NCBI RefSeq assembly: GCF_000004195.4
Contig: NC_030677.2
Location: 43,959,142-44,023,141, forward strand
Reading direction: 5' to 3'
Origin: Xenopus tropicalis
Taxonomy: Eukaryota > Chordata > Amphibia > Anura > Pipidae
DNA length: 64,000 nt
Part shown: piece by piece, positions 1 through 11,392 of the stretch
How positions within the stretch are numbered: position 1 is the stretch's first letter
How the letters are laid out: each line of letters begins with the position of its first letter
Notes under the pieces: generated by a model
What the model was told of the DNA's origin: nothing
Databases searched by the model: none
Seen by the model: the letters and a program-made list of their open reading frames with translations, nothing else
Position numbers and translations under genes: made by a program

Positions 1-480
1 GGATAGCTAAGGACATGCCTATTTGAAGGGAAAGGCTCTGTAAAAAACAGTGCTGCCAGAAGAGTTAAAGATGAATTCATACACATGATGAATCTCTCAA
101 TATATAGATACTGTAACCAGCAAACATTAAGAGGAATTGAGAAGAATAGGAGTACTGTAAAATGGTTCGTAAAACACAAGCTCTGAAGAAGTATATGTCC
201 TTTGAAAGGCCATAAAGAAGAGTAAATTGCCTAGATCTGAATAATGCACTTGGGAACAGATCCTTTGCTGATATAATGGCTGCTGAGTGGATTGTGAAAT
301 ACCCTGCCATAGACCTAGAGGAAACATGCAATATTAAGACAAACATTATCTCACTTTGGCTAATTGGGCTCCATCTGATCAGACCCAAAAGTAAGCTGCA
401 AGTCAGCACCAAACCAGGTTCCTCTCTTTCTCTGGGTGCATATTCCTCCGTGTTCACCTCACAGAACCAGCAATCATGCA
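1..480. other. No recognisable feature
   Basis: Anonymous AT-rich sequence. A 126-codon reading frame runs on the minus strand (77-457), but it has no motif I recognise, no codon periodicity visible by eye, and overlapping frames of similar length. I treat it as chance. Confidence 0.5.
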
Positions 481-657
481 GTTATGAGCAGCACTCCAAA
501 TTCAATCTTCTTAAAATTGCCTTTATTCACATAATAGACACAGACCAGGATAGCAACATTTCAGGTCTTGACAAAGGGTAAATGTAGACCTGAAACATTG
601 CTATCCTGTGCCAATTATGTGAATAAAGTAGATTGAATTTGGAGTGCTGTTCATAAC
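481..657. repeat. Fold-back repeat with degenerate hammerhead-like centre
   Basis: The sequence at 481-567 returns as its reverse complement at 586-657, with a loop near 568-585. Both arms carry the same blocks (for example GAATTTGGAGTGCTG on the right arm and its complement on the left). The right arm lacks about 15 bases present on the left. Around the loop the order TTGACAAAG, spacer, GACCTGAAACATTGC resembles the hammerhead arrangement (CUGANGA, stem II, GAAA) seen in Penelope-like element ends, but the conserved core is altered. Probably a relic of tail-to-tail Penelope-type ends; that assignment is inference. Confidence 0.55.
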
Positions 658-723
658 ACCCACCTCCGACCTAATAGAGAGACAAAGTAAAATGCAGAGA
701 GTGTGCAGGATCAAAGTCAATAA

Positions 724-1470
724 AGAAAATTATACTAGTGGGAAAAACCCCCAAGCGATCCACAACTTGCCCCACTCACTTCTGCCACATCAGATGTATG
801 ACTAAATAAAATGTAACTTTTAATACTTCATTAAAATAATGTATGTCAAAAGAAAAGAAAAGATTACAGGAGGCAGGATCATTGGTACTGATGTTCCTAT
901 GCTTTCAGGGGCAGAAAGGAGTGGATGATGGTGATTGTGGGGTTCATACCCTAAATATCAGCTACCACATATTACATCAGAGAAATAGAACTGGGCACCT
1001 ATCTGTTCTAATACTAAGTCTCCTATTTCAAGTATATCAATCAGTTAGGCACTATCCAGGACATCCAGCCCACAGCCACCCCTCCCATCAACATTCACCC
1101 CCATGTCTCCTATCAACAACGACAGAGTTCAAGACACCTCACACCCTTCCTGTTTACCCACAGCTAAAAGTGCCTGATGCATGTTTTGCTCGGTTAGCCC
1201 AAGTTTTGTCAAAGGCAATGCAGGGAATTACATTAAAAGGGGTATAAATTGACATGGCACCTCCCCAAAATTCAAATAAACCAATAAGCAAGAAGAATGC
1301 ATTAATGCCAGCGTGTACATTATCACTATGGAATGTACCGCTGCGTGATTACTCAAGAGGCAAACGGAGCAGTTTGTTGCCTGCATGCAACCGTGCAACA
1401 TATCTCCATAGCAACACGTGTGTCTATACATGTACAGCCAAATCAATTCTACTTCACTAGATACACATTA
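724..1470. repeat. Left arm of large inverted repeat (partner 3765-5432)
   Basis: From AAAGAAAATTATACTAGTGGG onward (first 20 bases or so) this arm matches the reverse complement of 5432 down to 3765. Many blocks stay colinear, such as the CACAGCCACCCCTCCCAT region near 1070 and CTTCACTAGATACAC near 1460. Small indels separate the arms, and the right arm is further split by an 863-bp insertion. The open frame at 843-1247 has no protein similarity I recognise and is not kept in the partner, so I do not call a gene. Either these are inverted terminal repeats of the Penelope-like element between them, or two opposed copies of one LINE 3' untranslated region. Confidence 0.7.
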
Positions 1471-1659
1471 CTATGGTAATCAGGGTAAACACTATATATG
1501 TGGCAGTTCTCAAATATTAATATTAAAATAAATAGGAGTAATTTCAAATTAAAAACCAAAGTATGTACAGTGTATTAAGTTCAGATAAGTATCGAGGAAA
1601 CAAATAATATCTGTAAAATTAAATATAAAAAGTGCAAAGAAATTCATATAATTGAATCA
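1471..1659. other. AT-rich spacer between left arm and Penelope-like remnant
   Basis: No recognisable feature. It starts with TTACTATGGTAATCAGGG, which recurs in complement near 3583-3605, so the similarity between the two sides may extend past the main arms. Confidence 0.35.
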
Positions 1660-3490
1660 CTACACGGTTGAAATAATGTCATCTGATGCATTGTGCAATA
1701 TTAATGAGGTACTCGGATAACCAGTGACTATCCAGTAGATTAATCCTATGGGTAATCCCAAACCTATCCACCATTTCTTTCTGATTGTACATATATCTGC
1801 ATGCTTTACAGTTTCCACAAGGGAGTTCCACTCGTGCTTGTAATTCAAGTTGTTTTACAAAAATGACTTTGCACCAATCAATCATTCAGATTTGGGGCCT
1901 GTCTACTACACGTTTGGGGATAGGGTCCCAAGATATTGGATAAAGTCGGATCTATTTGTAAGACAAGCCAATATCTTTTCAGAATGGATTTGACATTCTG
2001 CCATAAGTGCCAATAAATCTTATAGAAGCCTCTACTTTACATTTTTGGCTTTAATAGGTCCTTTCGTGAAGTTTTAAGTGCTCTAGAATAGACTGTATGT
2101 ATTGGCTATAACCTCTAGCTTGTAGGTAAACTGATAGTTTCCCAGCCCTGTTTTTAAAGGTCTTAATTTGTGAGCAATTCAGTCTCAAGCACAAAAATTT
2201 GCCTACTGGAATTGCCTTTTTCGTAGATACTGGGTGGTGGCTGGTGAAATGGAGTATCGAATTTGTAGCAGTGGGCTTACAAAAAAGATCAGTACCAAGT
2301 GATCCATCTGTGTTAATAGCAATGGTAACATCAAGAAAATCAGTCTGACGATTACTTATACAGTGAGTCAGTCGGATATTGAAGTTGTTATCATTTAATT
2401 TCAAAAGAAAGACCTTCAATAGTTACATTTCCCTTGTCCATACAAATACCAGGTCATTAATACAGCGATACCAGATCACAATATGTTTTGTGTATTCAGT
2501 CATTTCACCGAAGACTGCATTAGCCTCCCAACAGCCCATGAACAGGTTTGCATATGTAGGTGCGAAAGCTGCACCCATCGCTACTCCCCGAGTCTGCAAA
2601 TAGAATTTATCATTGAACACAAAATAATTATGTTTCAAACAAAATGAGATCAATTTTGTAAAAAAATCAATGTATTGGGCATGCCAATTACTCTCAGTTT
2701 CCATAAAATATCTCACAGCTTGTAATCCCTGCCTATGTGAGATGGACGTGTATAAGGGTTCCACGTCACATCCAACTAGAAGGGTGTCTGTGTTAACTTT
2801 GACTTCCTGTAGTTTACTCAATAAGTCTCCTGTGTCTCTCATATATGATGGAAGATTAATCACAAATTGTCTCAGTTTCATATCTATATACTGACTCGCT
2901 TTCTCACATTTCTCAAGTTTCCATTTCCTGATACTATTGGGTGTCCAGGAGGTATATGCAGACTTTTATGCACCTTTGGTAACATATAGAAAGTTGCAGT
3001 TCTGGAAACCTGATTTAAAAGGGCTGTATGTTCATTCTTGCTCAAAAGACCAGTCTGGTACCCGTCAGAGATAAGATCATTATAGACTTTCCTGCACTGA
3101 TTAGTAGGATCAGATGGAAGTCTATGGTAACATTGTGTATTGTTTAGCTGATTTAAGTCACATACATCAATTTGGACCATAATACAATATTGCCCCCTTT
3201 ATCTGAAGGTTTGATAAATAACATCATCCCACTTCATTATTTCAGAGATGGCTTGGGCTTCATCTTTATTTAGATTATAGGTACCTGAATTCGGTAAAGA
3301 CATCATTACTAGTTCGCCAAAAACCACCACTGCTCACTTATGAATTCACCTGTTCCAATAGAAGATCATTCAGATCCTCTATGGCTTGATCAAAAGTGCA
3401 ATGTTGACTAGTCACTAAATCATGGGGATTCAAATAGTCTGTTGGCGCCATAATGGGATTTTGTATTGTTGATATCGCCTGTGATATCCT
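1660..3490 (-). pseudogene. Penelope-like retroelement reverse transcriptase, multiply frameshifted
   Basis: Minus-strand remnant of a Penelope-like (Neptune/Poseidon-type) polyprotein. In order: a KPSDKGG-type RT entry motif split by a frameshift (about 3180-3230), YMLPKVHKSLHIPPGHPIVSG (about 2940-3000, first 20 residues diagnostic), motif A DVEPLYTSI, motif B GVAMGAAFAPTYANLFMG, and the FLDVTI...CKPTATNSILH thumb region (2051-2419). After it comes LPCGNCKACRYM (near 1800), the cysteine-rich linker that precedes the GIY-YIG nuclease. Reading stops near YLINIAQC, so the GIY-YIG core is missing. The catalytic YxDD motif reads CIND, losing the tyrosine and the first aspartate. At least four frame changes or stops break the reading, so it is a dead copy. 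Family features are established knowledge; exact clade is not resolved. Confidence 0.88.
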
Positions 3491-3933
3491 TACAAAAATA
3501 CTTTTTCAATAACAATTTACGAGAGAATAGGAAAAGAACAGGTCAAATTTACTAATATTATGGCTATGGGAAAATGACAGGCCCTTATGATTACCATAGT
3601 AACATGTATCTGTTTTTGCAGCAAACCTGCTGAAGCTTTTTTCCTATTTTTTGGATTTCTACAATTTTATTTGGTTGCAGCACAGAGCAACAACTATGAG
3701 CTATAGCTTTTTTCAATTATTTTATACAAACTTCACCGACAATTTTTAATTTTTGAGTGTATCTAGTGAAGTAGGATTGATTTGGCTGTCCATGTATAGA
3801 CACACACGTTGCTATGGAGATATGTTGCATAGTTGTGTGCTAGCATCAGCGTGCATGCAACAATGGATGTACTGGTGTCAACGTGCTCTGTTTGTCTCTA
3901 GTGTAATCACGCAGTGGTACGTTCCATAGCGAT

Positions 3934-4796
3934 TGTAAAAGAAGAAATAAAGGGGAGCACTCACCAGGATAGCCAACTGTAAGTATTTCTCCGTGCTGCC
4001 ACGCTACTTGCCGCCCCCGATAGGGCCAAATTCTCCAAACAAATTAATATAAGAGCGGAGCACAGGATAACTTTGTTTAATAAAAACACAAATTTATTAG
4101 CATCAGTTAAAAGCAGAACAGAGCATCCTCACCCATAGCTTAACGCGTTTCGTGGTCAAAACACCACTTCATCAGAAGACAATTCAGTAACCCCCCTTGA
4201 GTGTTTAAATAGACACCACACACACCCACTACCAATTGGCAATCAATTATTAACCCCATAGTGTAAGGGAGAGTGTATACAAAAAACCCTATAGTAGTAG
4301 GAATGATAAAAATGGTAAAAGCATAAATGGGGATCCATAGGAATTATAATTCCAATGGAAACCAAACCCCCCCCTTATTTTTATATTTAACCACATAAAT
4401 GATTAAACCATGAAGGGAAAAAGAATCCAAAATAGGGACAAAATGTACATAATAAATATTACATTAACCTAATACGGTTTAACACTATATATTTATATAT
4501 TTTATACATTTTATACAAATCGTCCCAGGGTTACATAAACCATCATCAGACCTCAGTGCCCATCTATATTCCAAAAGCACAGGGGCTCCAACAATAAAAA
4601 TTCATATAGACAGTGAAAGAATTCATCATTATCAACAATAACACGACAATTCCCATTCCCTATTGAGACCCCCATACTGCTCAGTTGTCCTCAAGTGGTA
4701 GATCCAATAAACCTCTCTCTCTGAGAGCTTTTTATCCAAATCTCCACCCCTGGCATTAGCCCTGGGTCTACCAATATCAATACGTTCCATAGCGAT
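3934..4796 (-). mobile_element. 5'-truncated Penelope-like element with 16-bp target duplication
   Basis: The 16-bp sequence TACGTTCCATAGCGAT is found at 3918-3933 and again at 4781-4796, and removing 3934-4796 restores continuity with the opposite inverted arm. This is direct evidence of an insertion. Read on the minus strand, the first roughly 50 codons give ERERYWIYHLRT and GLNREWEL, the typical C-terminus of the Penelope GIY-YIG endonuclease (R-x-x-x-WIYxLxT, GLNxE). A long AT-rich 3' region follows, containing a hammerhead-like motif. The copy is therefore the 3' part of a Penelope-like element, a different family from the one at 1660-3490. It is younger than the arm it interrupts. Confidence 0.85.
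4143..4175 (-). ncRNA. Hammerhead-ribozyme-like motif
   Basis: On the minus strand the order is CTGATGA, one extra A, stem GTGGT / ACCAC closed by a short loop, then GAAACGCGT. That is the conserved hammerhead order (CUGANGA, stem II, GAAA, stem III) as known from Penelope-like elements. The extra base between core and stem II is non-canonical and ACGCGT is self-complementary, which suggests a minimal stem III acting as a dimer. Self-cleavage is not shown by sequence alone. Confidence 0.6.
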
Positions 4797-5429
4797 AATG
4801 TACATTCTGGCGTCAATGCGCTCTTCTCGCTTTTTGTTTTATTTGAATTTTGGGGAGGTGCCATGTTGATATATACCCCTTTTCACTGCATTGCCTTCAC
4901 AAAGCTTGGGCTGAAATGCGCATCAGGCGCTTTTAGCTGTGGGTAAACAGGCAGGGTGTGAGGTATCATGAACTCCATCGTTGTTCATGGGAGACATGGG
5001 GGGTGGAAGTTTATGGGAGGGGTGGCTGTGGGTTGGATGTTCTGGATGGCGCCAAACTGATTGATATACTTGAAATAGTGGGCTTAGTATTAGAACAGAT
5101 AGGATCCTTACTGTGCCCAGTTCTATTTCTCTGATGCCATATGTGGTAGCTGATATTAAGGGTGCCCTGAAAGCCACAATCATCATCATCCATTGCTTCC
5201 CCCCCTGAACTACCATAAAGAATTCATTGGTATAGGAACACCAGTACCAATGATCCTGCCCCTACCCTAGAATTGTAATCTTTTCTTTTCTTTCTTTTGA
5301 CATACGTTATTTTAATTAAGTATTAAAAGTTATGTTTTATTTAGTCATACATCTGACGTGGCAGAAGTGAGTGGAGCAAGTTGTGGATCGCTTGGGGTTT
5401 TCCCCACTAGTATAATTTTCTTGTTCAAG

Positions 5430-6600
5430 AACTCATCCAAGCCCCTCTTAAAGGCATTAACAGAATCTGCCATCACAACATCACTAGGAAGGGCATTCCC
5501 CAACCTCACTGCCCTCACCGTGAAAAACCCCCTACGCTGCTTCAAATGGAAGCTCCGTTCCTCTAATCTAAAGGGGGGCCTCTAGTGCACTGATCATTTT
5601 TATAAAAAGAAAGATCCCCACACTATCTGTCTATAATACCTTTTAATATACATGTATTGAGCAATCATGTCCCCTCACAAGGATTTTTCCAGAGAAAACA
5701 ACCCCAACTTTGACAATCTAATCTCATAATTTAAATCTTCCATCCCCTTTACCAGTTTAGTTGCACGTCTCTGCACTCTCTCCAGCTCATTAATATCCTT
5801 CTTCAGGACTGGAGCCCAAAACTGGCTGGGGCAAAATTATGTTTTTATTCCTTGAGTCAATGCCCTTCTTTATGCAAGACAGAACTGTATTTGCTTTAAA
5901 AGCCACTGAATGACACTGCCTGGATTAAGACAACTTGTTATCTACAAAAAACCCCAGATCCTTCTCAATTAAGGATCCTCCTAATACACTACCATTTAGT
6001 GTAACTTGGATTTATATTATTTCTACCAAACTGCATAATTTAGCACTTTTCAACATTGAACCTCATTTTCCATTTTGTTGGCCAGTTTTCATCAAAAAAT
6101 AGAAACAGTACTGTCTATGCCCACCTCCAGGTCATTAATAAACAAGTTAAAAAGCAAAGGGCCAAGGACTGACCCCTGTGGTACTCATAGTAACATAGTA
6201 ACATAGTAAGTTGGGTTGAAAAAAGACATACGTCCATCAAGTTCAACCATAATGCCTATATATAACCTGCCTAACTACTAGTTGATCCAGAGGAAGGCAA
6301 AAAACCCCATCTGAAGCCTCTCTAATTTGCCACAGAGGGGAAAAAATTCCTTCCTTACTCCAAGATGGCAATCGGACCAGTCCCTGGATCACTCCACTAA
6401 TAACATTGGCCCAATTAGAAAATGTTCCATTTGCCACCATTCTTTGTAATCTATCCGTCAGCCAGTTTTCTATCCAAGTACAAATATTATGTTCCAGGAC
6501 AATATTCCTTCATTTAGCCAGCTCCAGATTAGATGTTACTGGAAAGAGTGGCACATCATCTGCAGGAGTCAGCAAATGCAAAGAAAAGGTTATTTAGGGC
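5430..6600 (-). pseudogene. CR1/L2-like LINE, C-terminal part of reverse transcriptase
   Basis: Minus-strand translation gives, in order, ENWLTDRLQRMVANG (about 6410-6460), an interrupted SGV/PQGSVLGPLLFNLFINDLE (RT box 5-6 region, near 6140-6185), EDLGFFVDNKLS-like and [25 protein letters not shown] segments, and RGFFTVRAVRLGNALPSDVV with SVNAFKRGLDEF (5380-5545). This is the usual end of CR1/L2-type non-LTR retrotransposon ORF2. Stops and frameshifts are frequent, and the FADD catalytic box is deleted between FINDLE and the following region. The 5' end is truncated near 6600. Confidence 0.8.
6182..6389 (-). mobile_element. LINE 3' end nested in another LINE
   Basis: A 208-bp segment sits inside the codons for SGV-PQG of the outer LINE; removing it rejoins the reading frame exactly. 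On the minus strand it holds PSWSKEGIFSPLWQIREASD-type sequence, a frequent frog LINE tail, and ends in three copies of a TTACTATG repeat (6186-6209), the short tandem 3' tail typical of CR1/L2 elements. No clear target duplication, also typical of that group. Confidence 0.75.
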
Positions 6601-7789
6601 AGCAGGCAAAAACAGTGATTAAGGTTCCTGCAGAAACCAATCAATGATTATATGTCGTTGGCTCAGCATAGCTTACTTTGTGCCCAGTTGTCAACTTGCA
6701 CCAGCCATGCTGCTAGGCAACTGCCTCTGCTCCATGTATTTATTATACAGCATTACATAATATAACATAATGTGCATGTCTTTCCTTTTCTGCCTAAAGA
6801 TGAGTTCATTTTTTAGCAAACTTGGCATTCATAATAACACATTGCAAATCTACCACAGTTCAATAACCCATAACAACCAATTAGCAATTAACTTTCATTA
6901 GCCCAGTTAGAATATTGAAGCAAATGTCTGGCTGATGGTCACGGGTTCCCAGCTCTGAGCAAATGTATTAGCACATTACAACTTGAGCCCATTAGTTGTT
7001 TATCATATGGCTTGTTAGGTGCTTAATTTGTACTAACTGAAATTGTTGCTTGGTTATCTTTAACTCTAGAAATCCTTTTCATTTATTAAACGAATCAAGT
7101 TTCAGTAGTTATGATTCTGATGCAATAGTGTCGGATTGCAGAACATATCTATTTTATTGTAACCAATTCATTTCTTTTTGCCCTATATAACCAATAAGGG
7201 TTTTAAAATATTCAAATAATAGAAAGCACATCCCCTTGACACCAATCTGGCAATGGAATTATTTCTAAATTGGTTTACAAAAGTGTTTTTGCTGCACGAG
7301 GGGTTTATGTTAAGAGCGTGCTCAATGCCTTATGAAAGGGAGACATCACTGTGATGCCTATGTCAGAATCAATAAAAGGAGAGGAAGCTATAGTTAATGT
7401 GCACTTTAATTTGATGTCCTTAGGAGCCAAAGCAAAGAATATGGATAGCTGCTATCCTGCAACTATATTATATATGATAGTTCAATTTCTCCTGGGATGC
7501 ATGAGTCTCATTGATATACATTTATGCAAGAGGTAAGTGACATTGCCATTCAATGCGCAGGATGGGAAATCTTTTCCATGATTAATATAAAATACAGCTC
7601 AGTTCCAAACACTTTCCAAACTAAAAGAAGGTGAGGAAGACTTTAATCAAGAGGAAGAAAGGTAAAATAGCAAGCCATCTCATTCAAAGGAACGTTCAGG
7701 AAAGGTTTTGTCACAATGCCAGGAACGGTGGGTACATTTTTGGTTTAGCCACCAATATATGGCTTCCCACGAGAGAGCTTACGTATATT
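6601..7789. other. No recognisable feature
   Basis: Anonymous AT-rich DNA. A 61-codon frame at 7351-7536 ends next to a good splice-donor-like GAGGTAAGTG, but its upstream acceptor is weak and I recognise no protein. Confidence 0.4.
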
Positions 7790-7918
7790 GTTGCAGCTGG
7801 TCTCTTTTTGGGGAGGTTATATCTTTATAAACCTTTATTATTCTCCACCTATGCACAATTCCGTCCTACTGGCAAGATGTGACCTTTTAAAATTTTAAGG
7901 TTCCCAGGCTACCCAAAG
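7790..7918. repeat. Direct repeat, copy 1 (about 130 bp)
   Basis: Matches 8488-8618 over about 130 bp with few differences, including CTGGTCTCTTTTTGGGGAGG and the CACAATTCCGTCCT region. The family is unknown to me. Confidence 0.7.
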
Positions 7919-8487
7919 GCTCCATAGACTCCTTTGTAGGATATCAACATTTTATTATAACCTTTTTCATAAATCTGTAGCATTAAGATAATCACCTCTG
8001 CTCATGGAAAAGGCTTGACAGATCCTTTCATATGGTAATTAACTGCTTTACTTAAAAGTTGCAAAGAAAAGAGTGTTGTTAGGTTCTGCTTTGTGGGTGA
8101 TGGGTGTGCATGGCACGTTTGCTCAGATATATTGATTTCTCCTATTCTCTAGTGGTCGCTGTTCCACAGTGTCGCCAAGCCAAAAACGAGTTATCAAAAC
8201 CACAGATAAAGTCTCCTACACAAGGACCCTATAGGCTGTGCCTTCTACCTGTTTTGGGGGGAGTTGCCTCTTTAATCTCTTTAATGAATGAGCTCATAAA
8301 AGAGCTCAAATGAGGTAAGAATTAATACTGACTGGCAGAAACATATGCCATTGTATTGACACAACTAGTCCTCATTTAAGAAGCAAAAAAAAAAAAACAA
8401 AACACAGACACGAAGCCTGCCAGTTCAACATCAGGGAACAAAATACTCTCCCTAATATACCTTGAACGATGGGTACATTTTTTTTTT

Positions 8488-8618
8488 TTGCAGCTGGTCT
8501 CTTTTTGGGGAGGTTATATCTTCCTAAGCCTTTATTATTCTCCACCTATGCACAATTCCGTCCTGCTGGCAAGATGTGACCTTTTAAAATATTAAAGTTC
8601 CCAGGCTACCCAAAGGAG
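8488..8618. repeat. Direct repeat, copy 2 (about 130 bp)
   Basis: Second copy of the sequence at 7790-7918. The stretch before each copy also shares GATGGGTACATTTTT-like sequence, but copy 1 has an extra segment there. A T-run stands immediately upstream of copy 2. Confidence 0.7.
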
Positions 8619-11389
8619 CAAGTCACAACTAGCAGCGTTCACAAGACTAAAGTTCCACACTGTGCTTTCATTGGCACCTTTATAAGTAGACCAAAAATGT
8701 TATGCCATAGTCTAGCAATGTTTACTGTTACAGTATGTGCATCTAGTTCCTGCTTCTTTCCCAAAAGTCAATTGAATTCTCACATTCTATTTTTATTTTG
8801 CACAGCCATTGTAATATATTCCTTTCTACTTTACAATGTAGATTGCATGGTTTGTGTTATGGAGTTTTCATTAGCCCTCTTTACAGTCAATAGGGGTCAT
8901 TTACTCTGACAAGTGAAAGAAGCATAAGAGCACTAAGGGACACATAAGCACAAGAGACAAGAGCCTACATACCTCCCCAGCCGAAATGCAAATTTCCAAA
9001 ACAGGAGCCAAGGTCTTGGAGGTTACCCCTTATCATTTGTGGCAGACTTACATATTCATAATTAATTTTCCATTCCTTAAGTTTTGTACATTTTATTTGG
9101 TTATTTATTACCTTTGATTATTGGGTTAATTACCTGTAATATAACGTAGTTGGTGACCTAGAATCCAAGTACAAAATGCCTACATCTTCAGTGACATTAC
9201 TGAGCAAAAAGCAATCTTTGAATCCATTAGTTAAATGAGCGTCCAAGGGCTTCTCAACTAACATAACAGTGAGAAAAGTAACAGAGAAAAAGATGAATTA
9301 AACTTGAGCCTAGTTCTATCAAAGCGACGTTCCCAGCTATAGCGAGTGCATGAACCAAGAGGCTGTTACTATACAGAATGTATTATTAATGGGAATATAG
9401 CCAAGAAACAGAGCATGCATAAAATAAAGTGTTCATACAGGTAAATAAAGCACACTTTGATCCTAAAGCCTTAAATTGTTCAATGTGCCTCGTAATACAC
9501 ACAATACTTTTAATAATTTTTAGATGTTTATATGAGAGCTTGAAAAAAACAGCTCTAATGCCACAAACTAAAAATTCTACCAGTTTGCAGTGATGGATAA
9601 ATAAGAAGCTTTATAAGACTCCCCTTCAAGTTAAATCCATGCTTTTCTCCAACAATATTATTTCAGAATTTTATCCATAAAAACATGAAACAGAGCCATA
9701 ACCATTCTAAAAAATGCATCATTGTTTGTGTATTTCTTTCTAATGCCGGTGTAAATAATGCCTAATTATACTTTCTTCAGTTTATTTCAAATACCTTTTA
9801 TCTACTGTATCAATGGTCAAGAACTTATTGCCGAGCAACACATTTTCAAGTGAAAATAAAAACACGTCAAAGTGTTCAGTTGTGTTTTTGATGTTTGAAA
9901 GTCTTCTTGCATGTAAAGAAATGGCATGGCTTCGCATAGTAGTGCTTGCCCTCCAGGGCTTTCTATAAACTCACAGCAGTGCTGCTCACTTCATCACGCT
10001 AGAATCACGCCTGTTCTATGAAATCTTCTCAGTCTACTGTAAGCTTCTCACTAGTTTAGGTGTTTCCAATAGATCCCATCAGGCCCACCTTTTCAATAAG
10101 CCAACTATATTATGCTCATTTTAGTTTTACCTTCCTATCATTTATACTCCTTCCCCGGCACAGTCTACACAGACACTTCTTATTCACCTTTAAACCAGAG
10201 CCACATACATATCCTGTTTAAACCCCCACATCTTATACCTTGGGGCAGTTCTCTAGATTGTAAAGTACCAAGATCTTCTGGATTCCCAAACGGTTTGTTG
10301 TTACTAAATATTGATATAATAAATTCTAATAATAATATAGTCTATCACTAATTGACTTCTCTGATCTGTGCCCTATACTGATTCCTCCACTAAAGCACAC
10401 CAGAATGCATGATTGTTTGAATAAATTAAATATATATATATATAGTATCTTTTTTTGATTAAATTTTTCTGGTGTGCATCAGCATTTTTTACATATTGAT
10501 ATTGTCTTTCTGATTTGCACCCAGGTTGTAATCCCTATAAGTATGTGCCTCAGCCTTTTTCTACATGTGATGTAATTTCTACATGTAAGTGCAAGGTACA
10601 GTATTTTCTTTTTCTTTTGTCAGGGCTATTCAGATGGAAGTGCATATATTAAGCTGACACATATGTCTGCAGACATAGAAGTAAAAGTCATGACTATGAA
10701 ATGTATCAAATTAAAATCAAGCAATGCCACAGAGGGGCATGCAAATAGAAATTAATGTTATTGTGTCACATTTCGTGTCCCATCTGTCTTTTTTTTGCAA
10801 TTAGTCAAACATATAAAGTGGCAAAAAACACTATGTGCTTGCTCTTTTCAAGAATAACTGTTCTTTATAAGTTGCACCTGTAGTGGGCAGAGACTACAAC
10901 ACCTGGGCTGATACAGTGCATGTAAAGTTGTTCTTTCAACAAAAGGCCAATTCATATTTGTCATGCAAAAATGATGGTCAGCAACAAATCTATTAATAGG
11001 TACATATAGCTCTCCAGCCGATATCAGAGGGCTTATTTCCAAACACAGCCAATTATGTGCATCAAGCACCATTGCTCCTGCCCAGTCTATTTGGATGAAT
11101 CGCAAACAAGTAGAACCCTGGATGCCCACAACGGGCTGCATCAAGAGAAGCAGCAGACATACAATTTTCAAATAGGGCACCGGAAATTACAAACTCCCCA
11201 CTCCAACATTTTGAGCACTACTGCATTTGATTAATCAAAACGCAAAAGGGCAATTGTGAACATTTTTACGCATCTGATGCAATTGTGCAGAGTGCAAAAT
11301 CCATGCACCGCTGTGATTACACTGGAATTGCATCCATAACTGCACTTAGTACACTGTACCTGAGTCCTTAGATGTCTAAAAAAATTGTC
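8619..11389. other. No recognisable feature apart from short AT repeats
   Basis: Anonymous AT-rich DNA with a short TA run near 10428-10443. Frames of 70-110 codons occur (for example 10848-11180 minus) but none has a motif, neighbour or splice context that supports a gene. Confidence 0.4.
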
Positions 11390-11392
11390 TAA

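Larger units (their letters stand above)
3765..5432. repeat. Right arm of large inverted repeat, split by an insertion
   Basis: Reverse-complement partner of 724-1470. Net length without the insertion at 3934-4796 is about 800 bp, slightly longer than the left arm. Its outer end runs directly into LINE coding sequence near 5430, so the arm could be that LINE's 3' untranslated region. Its inner end at 3765 adjoins about 150 bp absent from the left side, and then the Penelope-like reading frame. Confidence 0.7.

Noticed and set aside
77..457. 126-codon minus-strand frame
   Set aside because: No motif, no splice context, and equally long overlapping frames nearby.
843..1247. 134-codon frame in the left inverted arm
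   Set aside because: The partner arm keeps only fragments of it, with indels out of frame, and it shows no known motif.
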